Part shown: one piece after another, positions 1 to 13,400 of the stretch | How the letters are laid out: every line of letters begins with the position of its first letter | Position numbering within the stretch: the first letter of the stretch is position 1 | DNA from: Bombyx mori | Lineage: Eukaryota; Arthropoda; Insecta; Lepidoptera; Bombycidae | DNA length: 64,000 nt | NCBI RefSeq assembly: GCF_030269925.1 | Contig: NC_085114.1 | Coordinates: forward strand, 14,216,001-14,280,000 | Reading direction: 5' to 3' | Made by a program: the position numbers and the translations under genes | The notes under the pieces: generated by a model | The model's database searches: none | Told to the model about the DNA's origin: nothing | Seen by the model: the letters and a program-made list of their open reading frames with translations, nothing else

Positions 1-363
1 CGTCACTATCGATTGACTATAGTGAGGGGAAACACTACTATGTTTAGTCGATAAAAATCGATACGTGCCCGCTCTTTACTATCGACTATACGATGTTATT
101 TGCAAGCGCGCGTCTTGGTCGATTCCCTTCCGCCGAGCCACGCCCGCACAGTGTTGAATGTCATCTTTTGACGAAGACCTTCAGTTTCAGAGCGGGGTAC
201 GATGCGGCCAACATTAGCTCGGTGTCGGCGCGCGGCGTGAGCCTGTGAGCGCTCACACACAACACAATCGCATCCTATCCGGAACACATTTCTGAGTGAT
301 CATCCCAAGCTGCGACCTGAAATTATAAAAGTGGCAATAAATTTCTGGTCGACATTTGTTTTT

Positions 364-544
364 TCTTTATTGCTTAGATAGGTGGACGATCTCACAGCCC
401 ACCTTGAGATATGAGTTCTAAAGTCTCCGTTTAGTTACAACAGCTGCTCCGCCCTTCAAACCGAAACGCATTACTGCTTCACGGCAGAAATAGGCGGGGT
501 GGTGGTACCTACCCGCGCAGACTCACGCGAAGACCTACCATCAG
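364..544 (-). repeat. Silkworm-type retroelement 3' end (taagcaataaa family), 5'-truncated
   Basis: It is the reverse complement of the family seen many times here (for example 29515-29759), with an internal deletion. It resembles the BMC1/Bm-type non-LTR or SINE tails I know from Bombyx; the exact family name is uncertain. Confidence 0.75.
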
Positions 545-791
545 TTTGTCATAAGAGCATTATCCCATCTCTTCCCGCGTCTCGTAGAGCGACTAAGGAA
601 TTCAGCAGACAATAGCATTCTCCGAGTGGGGGGTCTGGTAAGTCCACGCGGGCAAATACCACTACCCTGTCTATTTCTACCCGGAAGCAGCCATGCGTTT
701 CGGTTTTAGTTTTGAGACGACAGTTACATTACAGTACAATCCAAACATGAAACTCATGTTCAAGTTAGAATGCTACTTTCGAATCGAATGA

Positions 792-858
792 CTGAAGCGA
801 CCATTGTTATCGCTTCAATCTCAAAATCACTTGTTTAGGAAACTAAACAAGTGATTTT
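792..858. repeat. Two adjacent short inverted repeats
   Basis: tgaagcga (792) pairs with tcgcttca (810-817). AAAATCACTTGTTTAG (823-838) pairs perfectly with 843-858 around a GAAA loop. Confidence 0.75.
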
Positions 859-1117
859 CAGATTATTTATTTTAAGGAAAATAATACTTTACGAACCTCA
901 ATTTAAAATCTATTTCTGAATACTTTCAAAATATAGTTTATTCTTTCTATCACGCCCGCTCATTCGTCTCTACTCGCTCGCTCTCGCTATTTCATTACGT
1001 GTGACATTTTATAGACCAAATGAAGAGAGAGATAGCCGATGCGATGTATGAAATTGCATTTCATATGAAAATTCACATGCTACCTATCTGTGAAATGTTC
1101 TGTGCCTAATTCGTTGG

Positions 1118-1196
1118 TGAACGAGTGACTGAGTCAGTGAGTGAGTGAGTGAGTGAGTGAATGAGCGAGTGAGTGAGTGGTTTTGAGTGAGTGGTT
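1118..1196. repeat. (GAGT)n microsatellite at the MYND-exon donor
   Basis: gagtgagtgagtgagtgagt with a few changes runs up to the GTAACC donor of the exon at 1199-1405. Confidence 0.85.
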
Positions 1197-1198
1197 AC

Positions 1199-1405
1199 CT
1201 GGCAGTCCCTGCTGCAGTACCACTGGTTGGCGCAGCCGGCGCACACGAACTGCGCGTCCCGGCGCCGGCAGCCCTGGCACAGCGGCGCGTCCTCCGCCCC
1301 CGCGCCGCCCCCCGCACCGCCGCCCCCCTCGTCGATCACGAGCCGCCCGGACCCGCCCGGCGACCCGCAGGGCTCGCCCTCCGATGCTGGGCTCTCTTCA
1401 TCGTC
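1199..1405 (-). CDS. MYND zinc-finger exon (last visible exon of the gene)
   Basis: It contains DDEESPASEGEPCGSPG, an Asp/Glu/Gly-rich run, then CQGCRRRDAQFVCAGC and NQWYCSRDCQ. This is the CxxC...CxxC...CxxxC half of a MYND finger. The donor CAG|GTAACC lies inside the finger, so the remaining His/Cys ligands must be in another exon, probably left of position 1. The acceptor (GATAAG|GAC) has a poor pyrimidine tract, so the 1405 edge is the least certain in this gene. A separate gene starting at an ATG at 1426 is a weaker alternative. Confidence 0.6.
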
Positions 1406-4400
1406 CTTATCGAAATTAATATTCATATATTTACATGTCGGAGACGATCATTAGTTTGGTAGCTAAACGAAACGCAGCACGATTGCGGTATCGTCGGAAC
1501 TTGGCTAACTTCGTGCTACGACAGAGCCTAGCCGATAGAGGCACGCAGACGCTATCACACTTACCAACCAGCGGTGGATAACCTCTCAAGGCTACTTCAA
1601 CTTCACCCTAACGTATAGGTGAGCTCACGGCGCTCAAACCGGGGGTGTGGCTAACACTGGCCCTAGCAAGAGCCGTGCTTCGCAGAATCTACCACCGGAT
1701 CGGAAACGCGACCCACTGAGAAGATCCGGCGAGAAACTCAGTGGGCTGTGTCTATGGGTTAATTTACTCGTCGAGCCCTTCGTCCCAAGCGACGAACTTG
1801 GCGAGAACGGTGACCGGTGCTTGTGGTAACTAAAAGCACCGTCAATGGATCGGGAGGATCTGTAATGACATCTTTAGGGCGACGTCGACTATTTACCATT
1901 CGGTACACAGAATCGGGTATGTAATTTCAACATCAATGTTACCATTACATTACAGCGATGTTTCTAACGTCCTTTCTGGCAGTATAGCTCGGATGAATTC
2001 AGTCACTCTACTGTCACGTGTTTGCCCTCCTCGTTGGTCGAGTGGTCAGTGGTGCTAATATTGAAATACTCTCACCAGCTGCACAACTTCTTCAGTCTTG
2101 ACAAGCGGAGCCTCGGTGGGCGGCGGCGTCGGTTGTACAGGCGTTATCGTTATTTCCCCGCAATTCTATAAATCCATTCCGTTATAAGATAAAAATCGAT
2201 TGATTAATAGATTAAAACATTTCGTATTCGGTACTGCGTTCGCGATGTTTTGGTATTTTTCAAGATTAAAATATGAGACGGACTTCAAAATGATATGAAA
2301 TCTAGGTATGTACAGTACCAAGCAATAAACATTGCACATCGATATTTTGGAAAGAAACAGTCATCTATTTTTTTTTGTCGGGCGTTACCTGTGTGCGACC
2401 AAACACTAACCATCCTGTATCTATGGAGACTAAATGACAATTAAGTAATATGCGACAGATATAACGCTCTACGAAGCAAAAATTTACCGTCTCTTTCTCA
2501 CGGTCGATGTGCAATATTTATCGCCGGGTACTGTACTACTTTTATCATTGTATTTATTTAAACATGTATCATTTTGAGGTCAGTTTTGGATATAACCGGT
2601 CAAGTCACAAAAACTTGGCAACATTAACGCGTAGTGTTGCCACAGTTACAAAATGTACCATCTACATTTAGCTATTGCAATTGGATGTACAATGCATTAT
2701 ATAGTGATTTTATTTACGAATAAAAAATTAAGGATTTTTCACAAACGTGTATAAACGAAATATGTGCTTATGTGCAAATTGTTGTATTTTTGTGTCATGA
2801 ACGGTCAAATGGATGGATTGGCATATAATTAAAATGAGTATTGCCATTTTTTAAATTGTTATTTTTTAGTACATTTCCCGAAAATGAATTTCTCCGACAC
2901 AGTTGAAGAATGTAATCTAGTGGATTGTTTTATCGTTCTCGGAAAAAATATTCGACATAAGTGTTGTTTTTTTTTAAATATATTTTAGCTTATATACAGG
3001 GTGTATCATAACGTCTCACGAATCGAAGGAAGATAGAAAAAGTAGTGGCCATTTCCAAATGGGCAACACAAAAAATCCCATTATAAAATTATTATATTTA
3101 CGGTTTCAAGGGAACACTTACGTTAAGCTACATTCAGGGACCACAAAATACGAAGTAAATAAAACGTATACAAATATATATTTAGATAAAATCGTTTTGC
3201 CCTTCCTTCTTCACGAACGGTCTCATTACTACCTGTATAGTTTCAGTTCTGTATTCATGGCAACACATTTTTATACATCTTCAACTGTCTGGAAGTTAGC
3301 TTAAAAAACTAAAATTTTGAATAATTTTTTTTTTTTGAGATCAAGGCCAATCAGCACACCAATAAATAATATGATAGACTTATGTAACTCCAGATACAAT
3401 TATAAAATTATAGCAAATTACTGCCTTTTTAATGTTTATTTTTCATTGTACCGCCGGATTCGTAATATAGAAAAACATTGGATTGCAAATAAATTTTCCA
3501 ATGAAAGTACCAAAGCTATAAGCCTAAGCGCTTAAAGTACTCACGCCTCTAAAACTCAATACGCAAATTGTTCAGAACTTTGGAATACTGTTAAATCAGT
3601 ATCTGAAATTATTTAATTCTCGCTAAGCTTATATTTCTGAGCTTTTATATCATTTTGTACTTATCGTAATAATGTAACTTAGTTTCTCGATCAACCGCTA
3701 GAGGCGCTGTAGTCGTCACGAAGCGTATCAAAATGGCGGTAATAACAAATTTAGAATACAAGTCGGAGTTACAAAGCCTAAATAGTGTGACGCAGAGGTT
3801 GTACCTTGGCCTGACCGAATGTGGGTAACGTTGACGCCTGTTTCCTTTCCGGCGATGTGAGCAGTTTAGCCAACGTCGGCGAGTAACACTGAGACGCGGG
3901 TGCCGACTGCTGTAACGTTGGCAACACTCATTCAAGCGTCATTATGCATCAAGCGTAAACAGGCAGGCGAGGTTCATGTTAAACTGCGGAATTGATTTAC
4001 GATATTTTCGTTCCGATTTCTCTAAAACACAGCTTTTCCTGCTACACTTTTTTTTTTTTTTTAGTCCTTTTGGTGATGAAGTAGTTTAAATACTTTTGAA
4101 TAAAAACTTTTCGTATTGCCTAACCGACATGTTCAGTGTGTATGCAAATTGCAAATGATGTAAATTTTGAATTAATTTTTTTTTTTTCAATATAAACTCT
4201 ATCATATTTATACTTAGGACATAATTAACAATAAAATTAAGAAATGCTACTGAGAATTTTGTTTCAAACTCAATTGTTTTCAGTTTAGAAAAAGACTTAA
4301 AGATATGAGAAATCGTGATCGTTATTACGTAAAAATTAATAAAACACAAAAAAAAATGTAGCGAAAATAAATTTAAAAAGTTTAGAACAAAAGTATCGAA

Positions 4401-7400
4401 ACCACATCCCTGTGATGTTTAAATATGAATTAAAAACATGAAAATACGTGATTTTTTTAAAATAAATAAATATTAAATTGAAAACCGTAAGAACCAGTAA
4501 ACAACATAATAATAATAGGTATTAGACATATTTATAACAGGGTAGTTGTAAAATAACGTGTGCTAATGCACCCAAGTCATCCCTTTCGAACAATAATTAT
4601 GTGAAAGTACTTTTAATTTACTTTAATTGTCGCAATTGCAATAATTTATAATACTATAATTAAATCAAGTTTAATAAAAATTATTATAATTTTACAAATT
4701 TAAATCAATATTTTTCTATTTAATTTTCTCTCTTTTTTCTATTCTATCTCTATATTTAACACATTATATAAACACATAATATAAAATTTAAAATAAAAAC
4801 GTATAAAATCATGAATGAGTAAAATTTCCTAATTTAATAATGTTATAAAAATATTTTTGACGTCGAAAAAGTGCGATCCGTGATTTTTTCTTTACCTATC
4901 CCACTATTCATTCAAATATTACTTTATATGTTGCTTTGTGTTTAATGCTCTTTTAGGTAAAAGATAAAAAAAAATCTCGGTTTTTTATATAAGCTTATCA
5001 TTAATGCGCAAAATGTATCGCAGAAACGTCCTCCTCACTGGAGCTGAATCAAAATTAATATTTAAATTGATTCGCTAAGTACACAACGTACTTTACCGCT
5101 ATAAGAATAAGAATAATATCGCTTTAATAGTTATTTTTTATTCTATCATCTTTAAGTCTGAGTAAGTATTGGAGGGCAAAGATTTCAGAAACGCGAAATA
5201 GAGATATTTATTTCATTCTCTTAAATGACAGTTCGTTAACATAGTTACATCGTTTACATGACAGTTTTAGTGATTTTGAAATTTTCATTTCTAGAAAAAA
5301 ATATTTAAAGTAATTGTGTTGTAGTCAAATATTAATTTCCGAAAATTTCGTTACAAATTTAAGAATCAACTTTCTTAATTCACATTAACATTAGGGATCA
5401 ACTTTTTTTATTAATTAATTCCAACATGTGTCGAGTTTGTTTCCAGATTTCCATTTAATCAAATTACTTATTAGAATAATAAGATGAGTATGTTTACAAC
5501 TACCCCATTCGTTCGTAGCAAAGACACATTTGGTGGGTCGGTTGGATAAAAATTTTCAAATATTTAAAAACTAAAAAAAAGTTTGTGGAAACTTGTATAC
5601 TAAAATTGTATATTTACACTAAGTTTTATCAATTTATCTTAAAGTGACCTTCTATTAAAGTGTGTATATTTACATTACGTACATAATATAAAGTTTATTT
5701 TTTATGTCTAAGTTATCTAAGAAAGAAATAAATAAAAATGGTTAACAAAAAAAAAATTGTTTAGCGATTACATCAAATAGTTATAATATTCAAACTTTGC
5801 TCTTTATTATTAGTTTATTAGTGAGCAATAAATCCTTATTCTGATTTAAAAATGAAGAATATAATGTGGTGTCAAATGAAACCAACCAAACCAAATGTCT
5901 CAAATGAAGCAAATTAATAAATTATAAAAAAAATATACTTGAAAAGTTACCTTAGTCAGGATCCCGTGGAGGAGTGAATTCTGCTGGGACGAGGTGTCCT
6001 GTGCCGTGGTGACGGGCAGCAAGGAGATCTCAGGGTAGGGCGGAGGCGGCGGCAGTCTCGGACTGGAGGCGGCCATCCTCTCCGCTTGCTTCATGTGTTC
6101 CTCGTGCCTCTCCTGTCTCCTTCTCATGTCGGGTCTGATGTGCTCCGGCCTCGTCATGGTCTCCGCCGGTCTGGTCGGCAGGATGTTGGGGTTCTGCTGC
6201 ATGTTCGCGAATTGCACGAGCACGTCCTTGAAGGAGAGACCGTTTGGAATGCCGCCCGCTTGCATCTGCTGGAGACGCTCTAACATCGCTTTTTGGTTCT
6301 GTAAAAATTAAAGTAAAACTATATTATTATTATTTTTTTATTACTTAGATGGGAGGACGAGCTCACAGCCCACATGGTGTTCAGTGGTCACTGGAGCCCA
6401 TAAACATCTACAACGTAAATGCGCCATCCACCTTGAGATATAAGTTCTAAGGTCTCAAGTATAGTTACAACGGCTGCCCCACCCTTCGAACCGAAACGCA
6501 TTACTGCCTCACGGCAGAAATAGGCAGGGCGGTGGTACCTACCCGCGCGGCCTCACTAGAGGTTCTACCACCAGTAAATGAGATGCATGTGTATTTGAGA
6601 TGCATGTGTTAATAGGTCGCCAAATTGTGTTACGTTCAGGCACAAGGAAATTACCAATAAGTATTTATGTTAAGCATTTTCTTTAACTTGATTACAAATA
6701 TAATGAAGCTATTTCATGTATACATTATCACAACCAGCCTGTGCTTGTCGCTTCTGGATACAGGTAACTGTCAACTTACACCACTAAGCTACTGTTTATT
6801 ATTGTTTTACTTAATCTAAATGTACTGAAAAAAAAATTTCATTGAGATTCGATTTTTTAATGCCAGTAGGGTATTGTATAAAGTAAGAGTTAAGTTTAGG
6901 ACCATTGTACATTTCAGTGTTTTTTTTTTCATAGTTTACTTTTCATATTATAATGTGTTTTGAGTTTTATGTTTTCGCAAAGTTTTTTTTTTTTAAATGG
7001 GAACAACCGAAATACATACAAACAAACGAAATTTAACAGTACATCAAAGTAATTATCTCTTTACGAACATTAAATTCCAACGGGAAAAATTAAATATGAT
7101 TTTTAAATAACACGCCAAACGGTCATTCTCTAGAACATTGTTGTTCTAGAAGAATTTTTCAAAATCTTCTTCGATGGCATGAAGTAGTTCGCGGCAGGAA
7201 TTGGAGTCGGCGCTCGGCGACCGGCGCGGAACGAGGTCAAGGATCGCAATTATAAATTAGATTATTGAGTGGCTCCAACTAACATCTCGCATGCGGTGCA
7301 ACGGGACATTACGTACGCGGACGTGCACTCGATTTTGGACCTTATGGACTGCACGTTTTTCACTAGCCGTAATTGAAGAGTGTTTTCGTTTATATTATAT

Positions 7401-10400
7401 TGAATTTTTTGTGTTCATCAATATCCACATTAGATGTTTGTTGTAAATTTGAATTTCGAATGTTTGATGAATGATTGTATATCGTATTCAATATCGGAAT
7501 TTATAAAAAAAAAAAACAATTATTGGGCACTAAGCCGTTAAAACTGTCTTAGTTATACAAATAATTATCGTATATAACTATTGAATTGAAGATTATTAAG
7601 CAATTTAGTAACATGACGAGAACATTTCCTAGGACTTTTGAACGAGTGCAACGAGACATCTTGCAGTTTTATTCCATTTTCACACACTTTCTCGAATACA
7701 AAACATCTAATAATAATACGTGTGCAGGACGAAATAGGATTTTATCAAACAAATAGAATTACTATAGTTGATAAGTAATTACGTAACAAAATGTATAATC
7801 TTGAATTATTTAATATGCAATATGTTAGTGTATCAGATCAGAGAATGTGAATAGACCAATAGGAACAATTCGTGGAGCGCTTTCACTACGGTAACATACA
7901 GATCAAGGGACCCCCGAAAGTGGCGCGTCGATAGCGTGTCGCGAGATGGGGTACTGAAATAAATATAAAAGGATGGCCATTTATAGGCAAAAACAGTTCT
8001 CAGCGAATCTCCGACATAGAAACATCAAGACAGAAACAGTTCCCAGTGAATCTTCGACAAAGAACCATCAGCAAGATAGAAACAGTTCTCAGTGGATCTT
8101 CGACAGAAACAGTTCTCAACAGACCATCAAGACAGAAACAGTTCTCAGCGAATCTCCGACATAGAAACATCAAGAAACAGTTCTCAGCAGATCATCAAGA
8201 CAGAAACAGTTCCCAGCGAATCTCCGACAAAGAAACATCAGCAAGACAGAAACAGTTACCAGCATTTCTCCAATAGTACAGTTATCAGAAAACCACCAGT
8301 GAATCAGCTACCAGTGAACCAGACAGTTACCTGTGAAACCTCGCTACAGAAGCCGAAACCCATCGAAAGAAACAGCCGTCTTCTACCAGCGCACAAACAG
8401 ACAGCAGAAAACCATTATTACACGACTCGGAAACAGCCATACAGACCGGGTCGTGTACATTTCATGGTCCATTCGAGCCGGATAGAGGACACATTTCATT
8501 GTTCTTTCGAGCCGGGTAGAAGATTCACTTTGAAAAAAGGAAATTGGAACAATGCCGATAACGCGGTCAACAGGAAGAGGACGGATCGAAACTGAACAGT
8601 CGCCGCCCTCAGAAACCACAGCTACAACACAGAGCATGTGGACAGAAACAACCGCGAATACCGTCATGAGTCTGGTAGCCCCCACAACAGAATCATCGTG
8701 CGCAACAGCCAACACGGAAGCCACGACGAAAGTCGCAGAGAAACCTGGGAACTCAAAAACAGAGGCCGTCAAACAGTATATAGCCAAACAGAATGACGTG
8801 CCAACAAAACAGCGCGCCGGTATAGTCAAATCTGACCGGTCGCGAAACAGAAAAGAACAGAAGATAGCCAAAGCTAGAGAAGAGCTCGCCCGCCTACAGG
8901 TGGAGTTAGCAGCCGCCCGATTGGCCACGCTCGAAGCTGGATCTGATGACGAAAACAGCGAATCAGAATACAGTAAGTCAGAACTCGACGAAAGAGTGGG
9001 TACGTGGTTGGAAACCCAACCCACAAAAACGGAAAATCACGACCGACAAAAGGAAACACCGGCGGGAGCCTGCGACAAACAAGACTTCTCAGATCTAACC
9101 GCAGCAATAACACTCGCCGTCAAAGCCGCCCGCGAACCAAGATACACAGAATTGCCATTCTTTAATGGAAATCACCAAGACTGGCTACCCTTTCGTGCAG
9201 CCTATCACGAGACGATGAATTCATTTACAAAAACAGAAAATATAAACAGACTACGAAGGAACTTGAAAGGAAGAGCAAAGGAAGCCGTTGACGGATTACT
9301 TATAACAAACGCTGATCCGTCCGACGTCATAAGAAGTCTAGAAGCGCGATTCGGAAGACCGGAAACGATAGCCATAACGGAGTTAGACACGCTACGAGCT
9401 CTGCCACGACTAACAGAAACACCAAGAGACATTTGTATATTCTCTAGTAAGGTGACCAACGCCGTAGCTACGCTTCGTGCATTAAATTGCACACATTACT
9501 TATATAATCCGGAAACTACCAAAACAATGTTAGAAAAACTCACACCGACACTACGTTACCGATACTACGACTTCACCGCGGTACAACCGAAGGAGGATCC
9601 AGACCTGATTAAATTTGAAAAATTCATGAAAAGAGAAGCCGAACTGTGCAGCCCTTATGCACAGCCCGAACAGGCGGGGCACTACTCGCAGCCCGCACAA
9701 CACAACAGACGCACACAGAACGTGCACATAGTCAGTGAGAAGCCATCACGAGCTAAATGTCCGGTATGTAGCAACACTGAACACACCACAACAGACTGCT
9801 ACATATTCAAGAAGGCAGACTCAAACACAAGATGGAACATCGCTAAGAATAAACACCTGTGTTTCCGATGTCTTAAGTATAGAAATAAAACTCACAACTG
9901 CAAACCGAACACGTGTGGCATCAATGACTGCAAATACAATCACAACAAGATGCTACACTTCGACAGAAAAATTGAAAAAACAGACAACAGTGACAAGGAA
10001 ACAACAGAAAACATTAATTCCGCTTGGACCGGAAAACAGAAACAGTCCTATTTGAAAATAATCCCAGTCCAAGTACAAGGCCCGATAGGCACGGTTGATA
10101 CATACGCGCTGCTCGACGATGGATCAACGGTGACACTAATAGACGAAATCATCTGCAAGAAGACTGGAATAACAGGACCAATCGATCCGTTACACATACA
10201 GGCGATTAACAACATAAAATCAACGGAAACAAGATCCAGAAGAGTCAACCTCACGCTCAGAGGCCTCAACAGTCGACAAGAAATAATACAAGCGAGAACA
10301 GTTAACGACCTACAAGTAACGGCACAAACAATACCAAAGAAACAGATAGATGAGTATTCGCACCTACGAGACATCAGTGACATCATCACGTACGAGAACG

Positions 10401-13400
10401 CGAAACCTGGAATCCTGATTGGCCAAGACAACTGGCACATGTTACTAGCTTCGAAAGTTAGACGAGGCAACAGGAATCAGCCAATAGCGTCACTGACACC
10501 TCTAGGCTGGGTATTGCATGGAGGTCGCACTCGTACCCTAGGCCACCACATAAACTACATAAATCATGCTAGCGAAACCCAGGAAGATGATAAAATAGAA
10601 AATCTGGTAAAACAGTATTTCGCTATGGATGCGCTATGCATCACACCCAGAAGACCAAAAACAGACCCAGAGGAACAGGCGCTTCGCATCCTCAACAGCA
10701 ATACAGTCCACACAACAGATGGAAGATACGAAACTGCTCTGCTCTGGAAAACAGATAATGTCAGTCTACCAGACAACTACAATAACTCGTTAAAACGACT
10801 GATAAATATAGAAAACAAACTTGATCGTAATCCGGAACTGAAACAGAAATACACAGAACAGATGGAAGCACTCGTCGCGAAAGGCTACGCCGAGCCCGCT
10901 CCAAAAACAAAAACAGAGAACAGAACGTGGTATCTACCTCACTTCGCCGTCGTGAACCCCCTGAAGCCGGAAAAACTCCGAGTCGTCCACGACGCCGCCG
11001 CCAGAACAAGAGGGGTAGCTTTAAATGATATGCTGCTTAAGGGACCGAACCTACTCCAATCACTGCCAGGAGTGATAATGCGATTCAGACAGCATAATAT
11101 AACAGCAACAGCAGACATCAAAGAGATGTTCATACAAGTAAAATTGAGACCTGAAGACAAAGACGCGCTCCGTTATCTCTGGCGCAAAGATCAGCGAGAT
11201 AACAAGCCCCCAGAAGAAAACAGAATGACCTCGTTGATCTTCGGGGCGTCAAGTTCTCCTTCCACAGCAATATATGTAAAGAACTTGAACGCCCAGAAAC
11301 ATGAAGCCACGCACCCGGAGGCGGCAGCCACAATACAGAACAGACATTACGTAGACGACTACTTGGACATTTTTAAAGGTTTAAAAGATGCAGTACTCGT
11401 AACAACAGACTTTCGTCGAAAACACGAAAGAAAGCCGACCTCGAAGACCTTCTGGATCGACAGTGAGATAGTGTTAAGATGGACAAGAACGGAATCACGC
11501 TCGTACAAACCATACGTCGCCCAACGCCTGACAGCTATAAACAGTTCAACAATAAACGAGAGGCGATGGTTACCCACGAAGCACAACGTAGCCGACGACG
11601 TGACCCGACACGTCCCAATGTCGTACCAGAATGAACATAGATGGTTCAGATGGACAGAATTCCTACGCCAACGACAGAACTCCTGGCCGACGGAATCGGC
11701 GTCAGAAACTACAGAACCGATGGGTGAAGTAAACATAGCAGCTGCAGTACCGGCGGGAGCTTCATGGCCGAGGCGTCGCCATGAAAAGTGGAAGTGCCAG
11801 CCACGAAACACGCGCATGCGAGGGAGAAATAATAGCGATATATCCAGGTCCCGACAACGTGGATCGTACCGTAGACATCAAAACCAAGTTCTACGGAGAC
11901 CAGTAAGAAAACTACTGATCCTGCCCATCGAAGAATACCATCCTGCACCGAGAAGAATGCGACGGACTCGCACGGCGGGAGTAATGTGCAGGACGAAATA
12001 GGATTTTATCAAACAAATAGAATTACTATAGTTGATAAGTAATTACGTAACAAAATGTATAATCTTGAATTATTTAATATGCAATATGTTAGTGTATCAG
12101 ATCAGAGAATGTGAATAGACCAATAGGAACAATTCGTGGAGCGCTTTCACTACGGTAACATACAGATCAAGGGACCCCCGAAAGTGGCGCGTCGATAGCG
12201 TGTCGCGAGATGGGGTACTGAAATAAATATAAAAGGATGGCCATTTATAGGCAAAAACAGTTCTCAGCGAATCTCCGACATAGAAACATCAAGACAGAAA
12301 CAGTTCCCAGTGAATCTTCGACAAAGAACCATCAGCAAGATAGAAACAGTTCTCAGTGGATCTTCGACAGAAACAGTTCTCAACAGACCATCAAGACAGA
12401 AACAGTTCTCAGCGAATCTCCGACATAGAAACATCAAGAAACAGTTCTCAGCAGATCATCAAGACAGAAACAGTTCCCAGCGAATCTCCGACAAAGAAAC
12501 ATCAGCAAGACAGAAACAGTTACCAGCATTTCTCCAATAGTACAGTTATCAGAAAACCACCAGTGAATCAGCTACCAGTGAACCAGACAGTTACCTGTGA
12601 AACCTCGCTACAGAAGCCGAAACCCATCGAAAGAAACAGCCGTCTTCTACCAGCGCACAAACAGACAGCAGAAAACCATTATTACACGACTCGGAAACAG
12701 CCATACAGACCGGGTCGTGTACAATACGCTATAATAACGCGTCGCATTCCCTTAAATTCCTATTAAAATTTATTTTTATTAAGTTGTCTCTAATCAACAA
12801 CTAATTACGAATAAAAAAAGACACTGTCACAATATGAATTCGACAATACAACAATATAATTTATATTATTTTACTTTTAATATAGATAACAATTTGCAAT
12901 AATGTTGAATGTTGAATGCAACTCACCATATCCAAGTTGTTAAACAGCATATTCAGGTTGTTCAAGTTGCTCATGTTGTCGATCTTCGGCGCGATGGGTC
13001 TCGGCGCGTTCATCATGTTGGGGTTCAGGATGGACTTCATCCGGCGTCCTCTCCGCGGCGTGATCTCCGGGTTCCGCTGCCGGTAGTCCGCGATTATCGA
13101 CTTCACGTCCTTGGTGGGACCCTGGCGGCCCATGGGCAGCCCGAAGCCGGGCAGTTGTCCGTTCATGTCCCTCGGGAAGCCCGGTAACGGCCCGGGCATC
13201 ATCATCTGCGGGAATACTGGCTTCGGCATCGATTGCAGGTGGGCCTTGTCGTACGGCGGGGGCAGGCCGGTGAGGGGGTTGAAGTGTGACGTCACCGGCA
13301 TCACGGGGCCCTGCATCATAGGATTAACTCCTCCGGGCGGTTTTATGGCTAGGCCGGATATTTCGTCGCTTTTGTCAATCGCCAAGTTCTTGGGATGGTT

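Larger units (their letters stand above)
7721..12723 (+). mobile_element. BEL/Pao LTR retrotransposon, recent, internally deleted
   Basis: Two 739-bp LTRs (7721-8459 and 11985-12723), starting TGTGCAGG and ending GTACA, look identical where compared. They are flanked by a 5-bp duplication ATACG (7716-7720 and 12724-12728). The internal region holds one long ORF with BEL/Pao Gag-PR-RT features. At about 5.0 kb it is shorter than typical autonomous BEL/Pao elements, because RT, RNase H and integrase parts are missing. It sits on the plus strand in an intron of the minus-strand MYND gene, so it is antisense to its host. Identical LTRs imply a very recent insertion. Confidence 0.93.

Noticed and set aside
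96..287. Possible last exon of the MYND gene (63-codon minus ORF with a GRAW-like word)
   Set aside because: It has no acceptor in the right phase and no Cys/His spacing to complete the MYND finger.
3059..4349. Several 70-100 codon ORFs in AT-rich DNA
   Set aside because: They are rich in Lys/Asn/Ile/Phe/Tyr as expected by chance from AT-rich sequence, with no domain or splice support.
7973..8276. Small Gln/Ser-rich ORFs in the LTRs (repeated at 12237-12766)
   Set aside because: They are duplicated exactly with the LTR and come from its GAAACAG repeats; no independent gene is supported.
8552..12001. Long ORF as a host gene
   Set aside because: Zinc knuckles, the protease motif, YVDD and flanking LTRs show it is a retrotransposon polyprotein.
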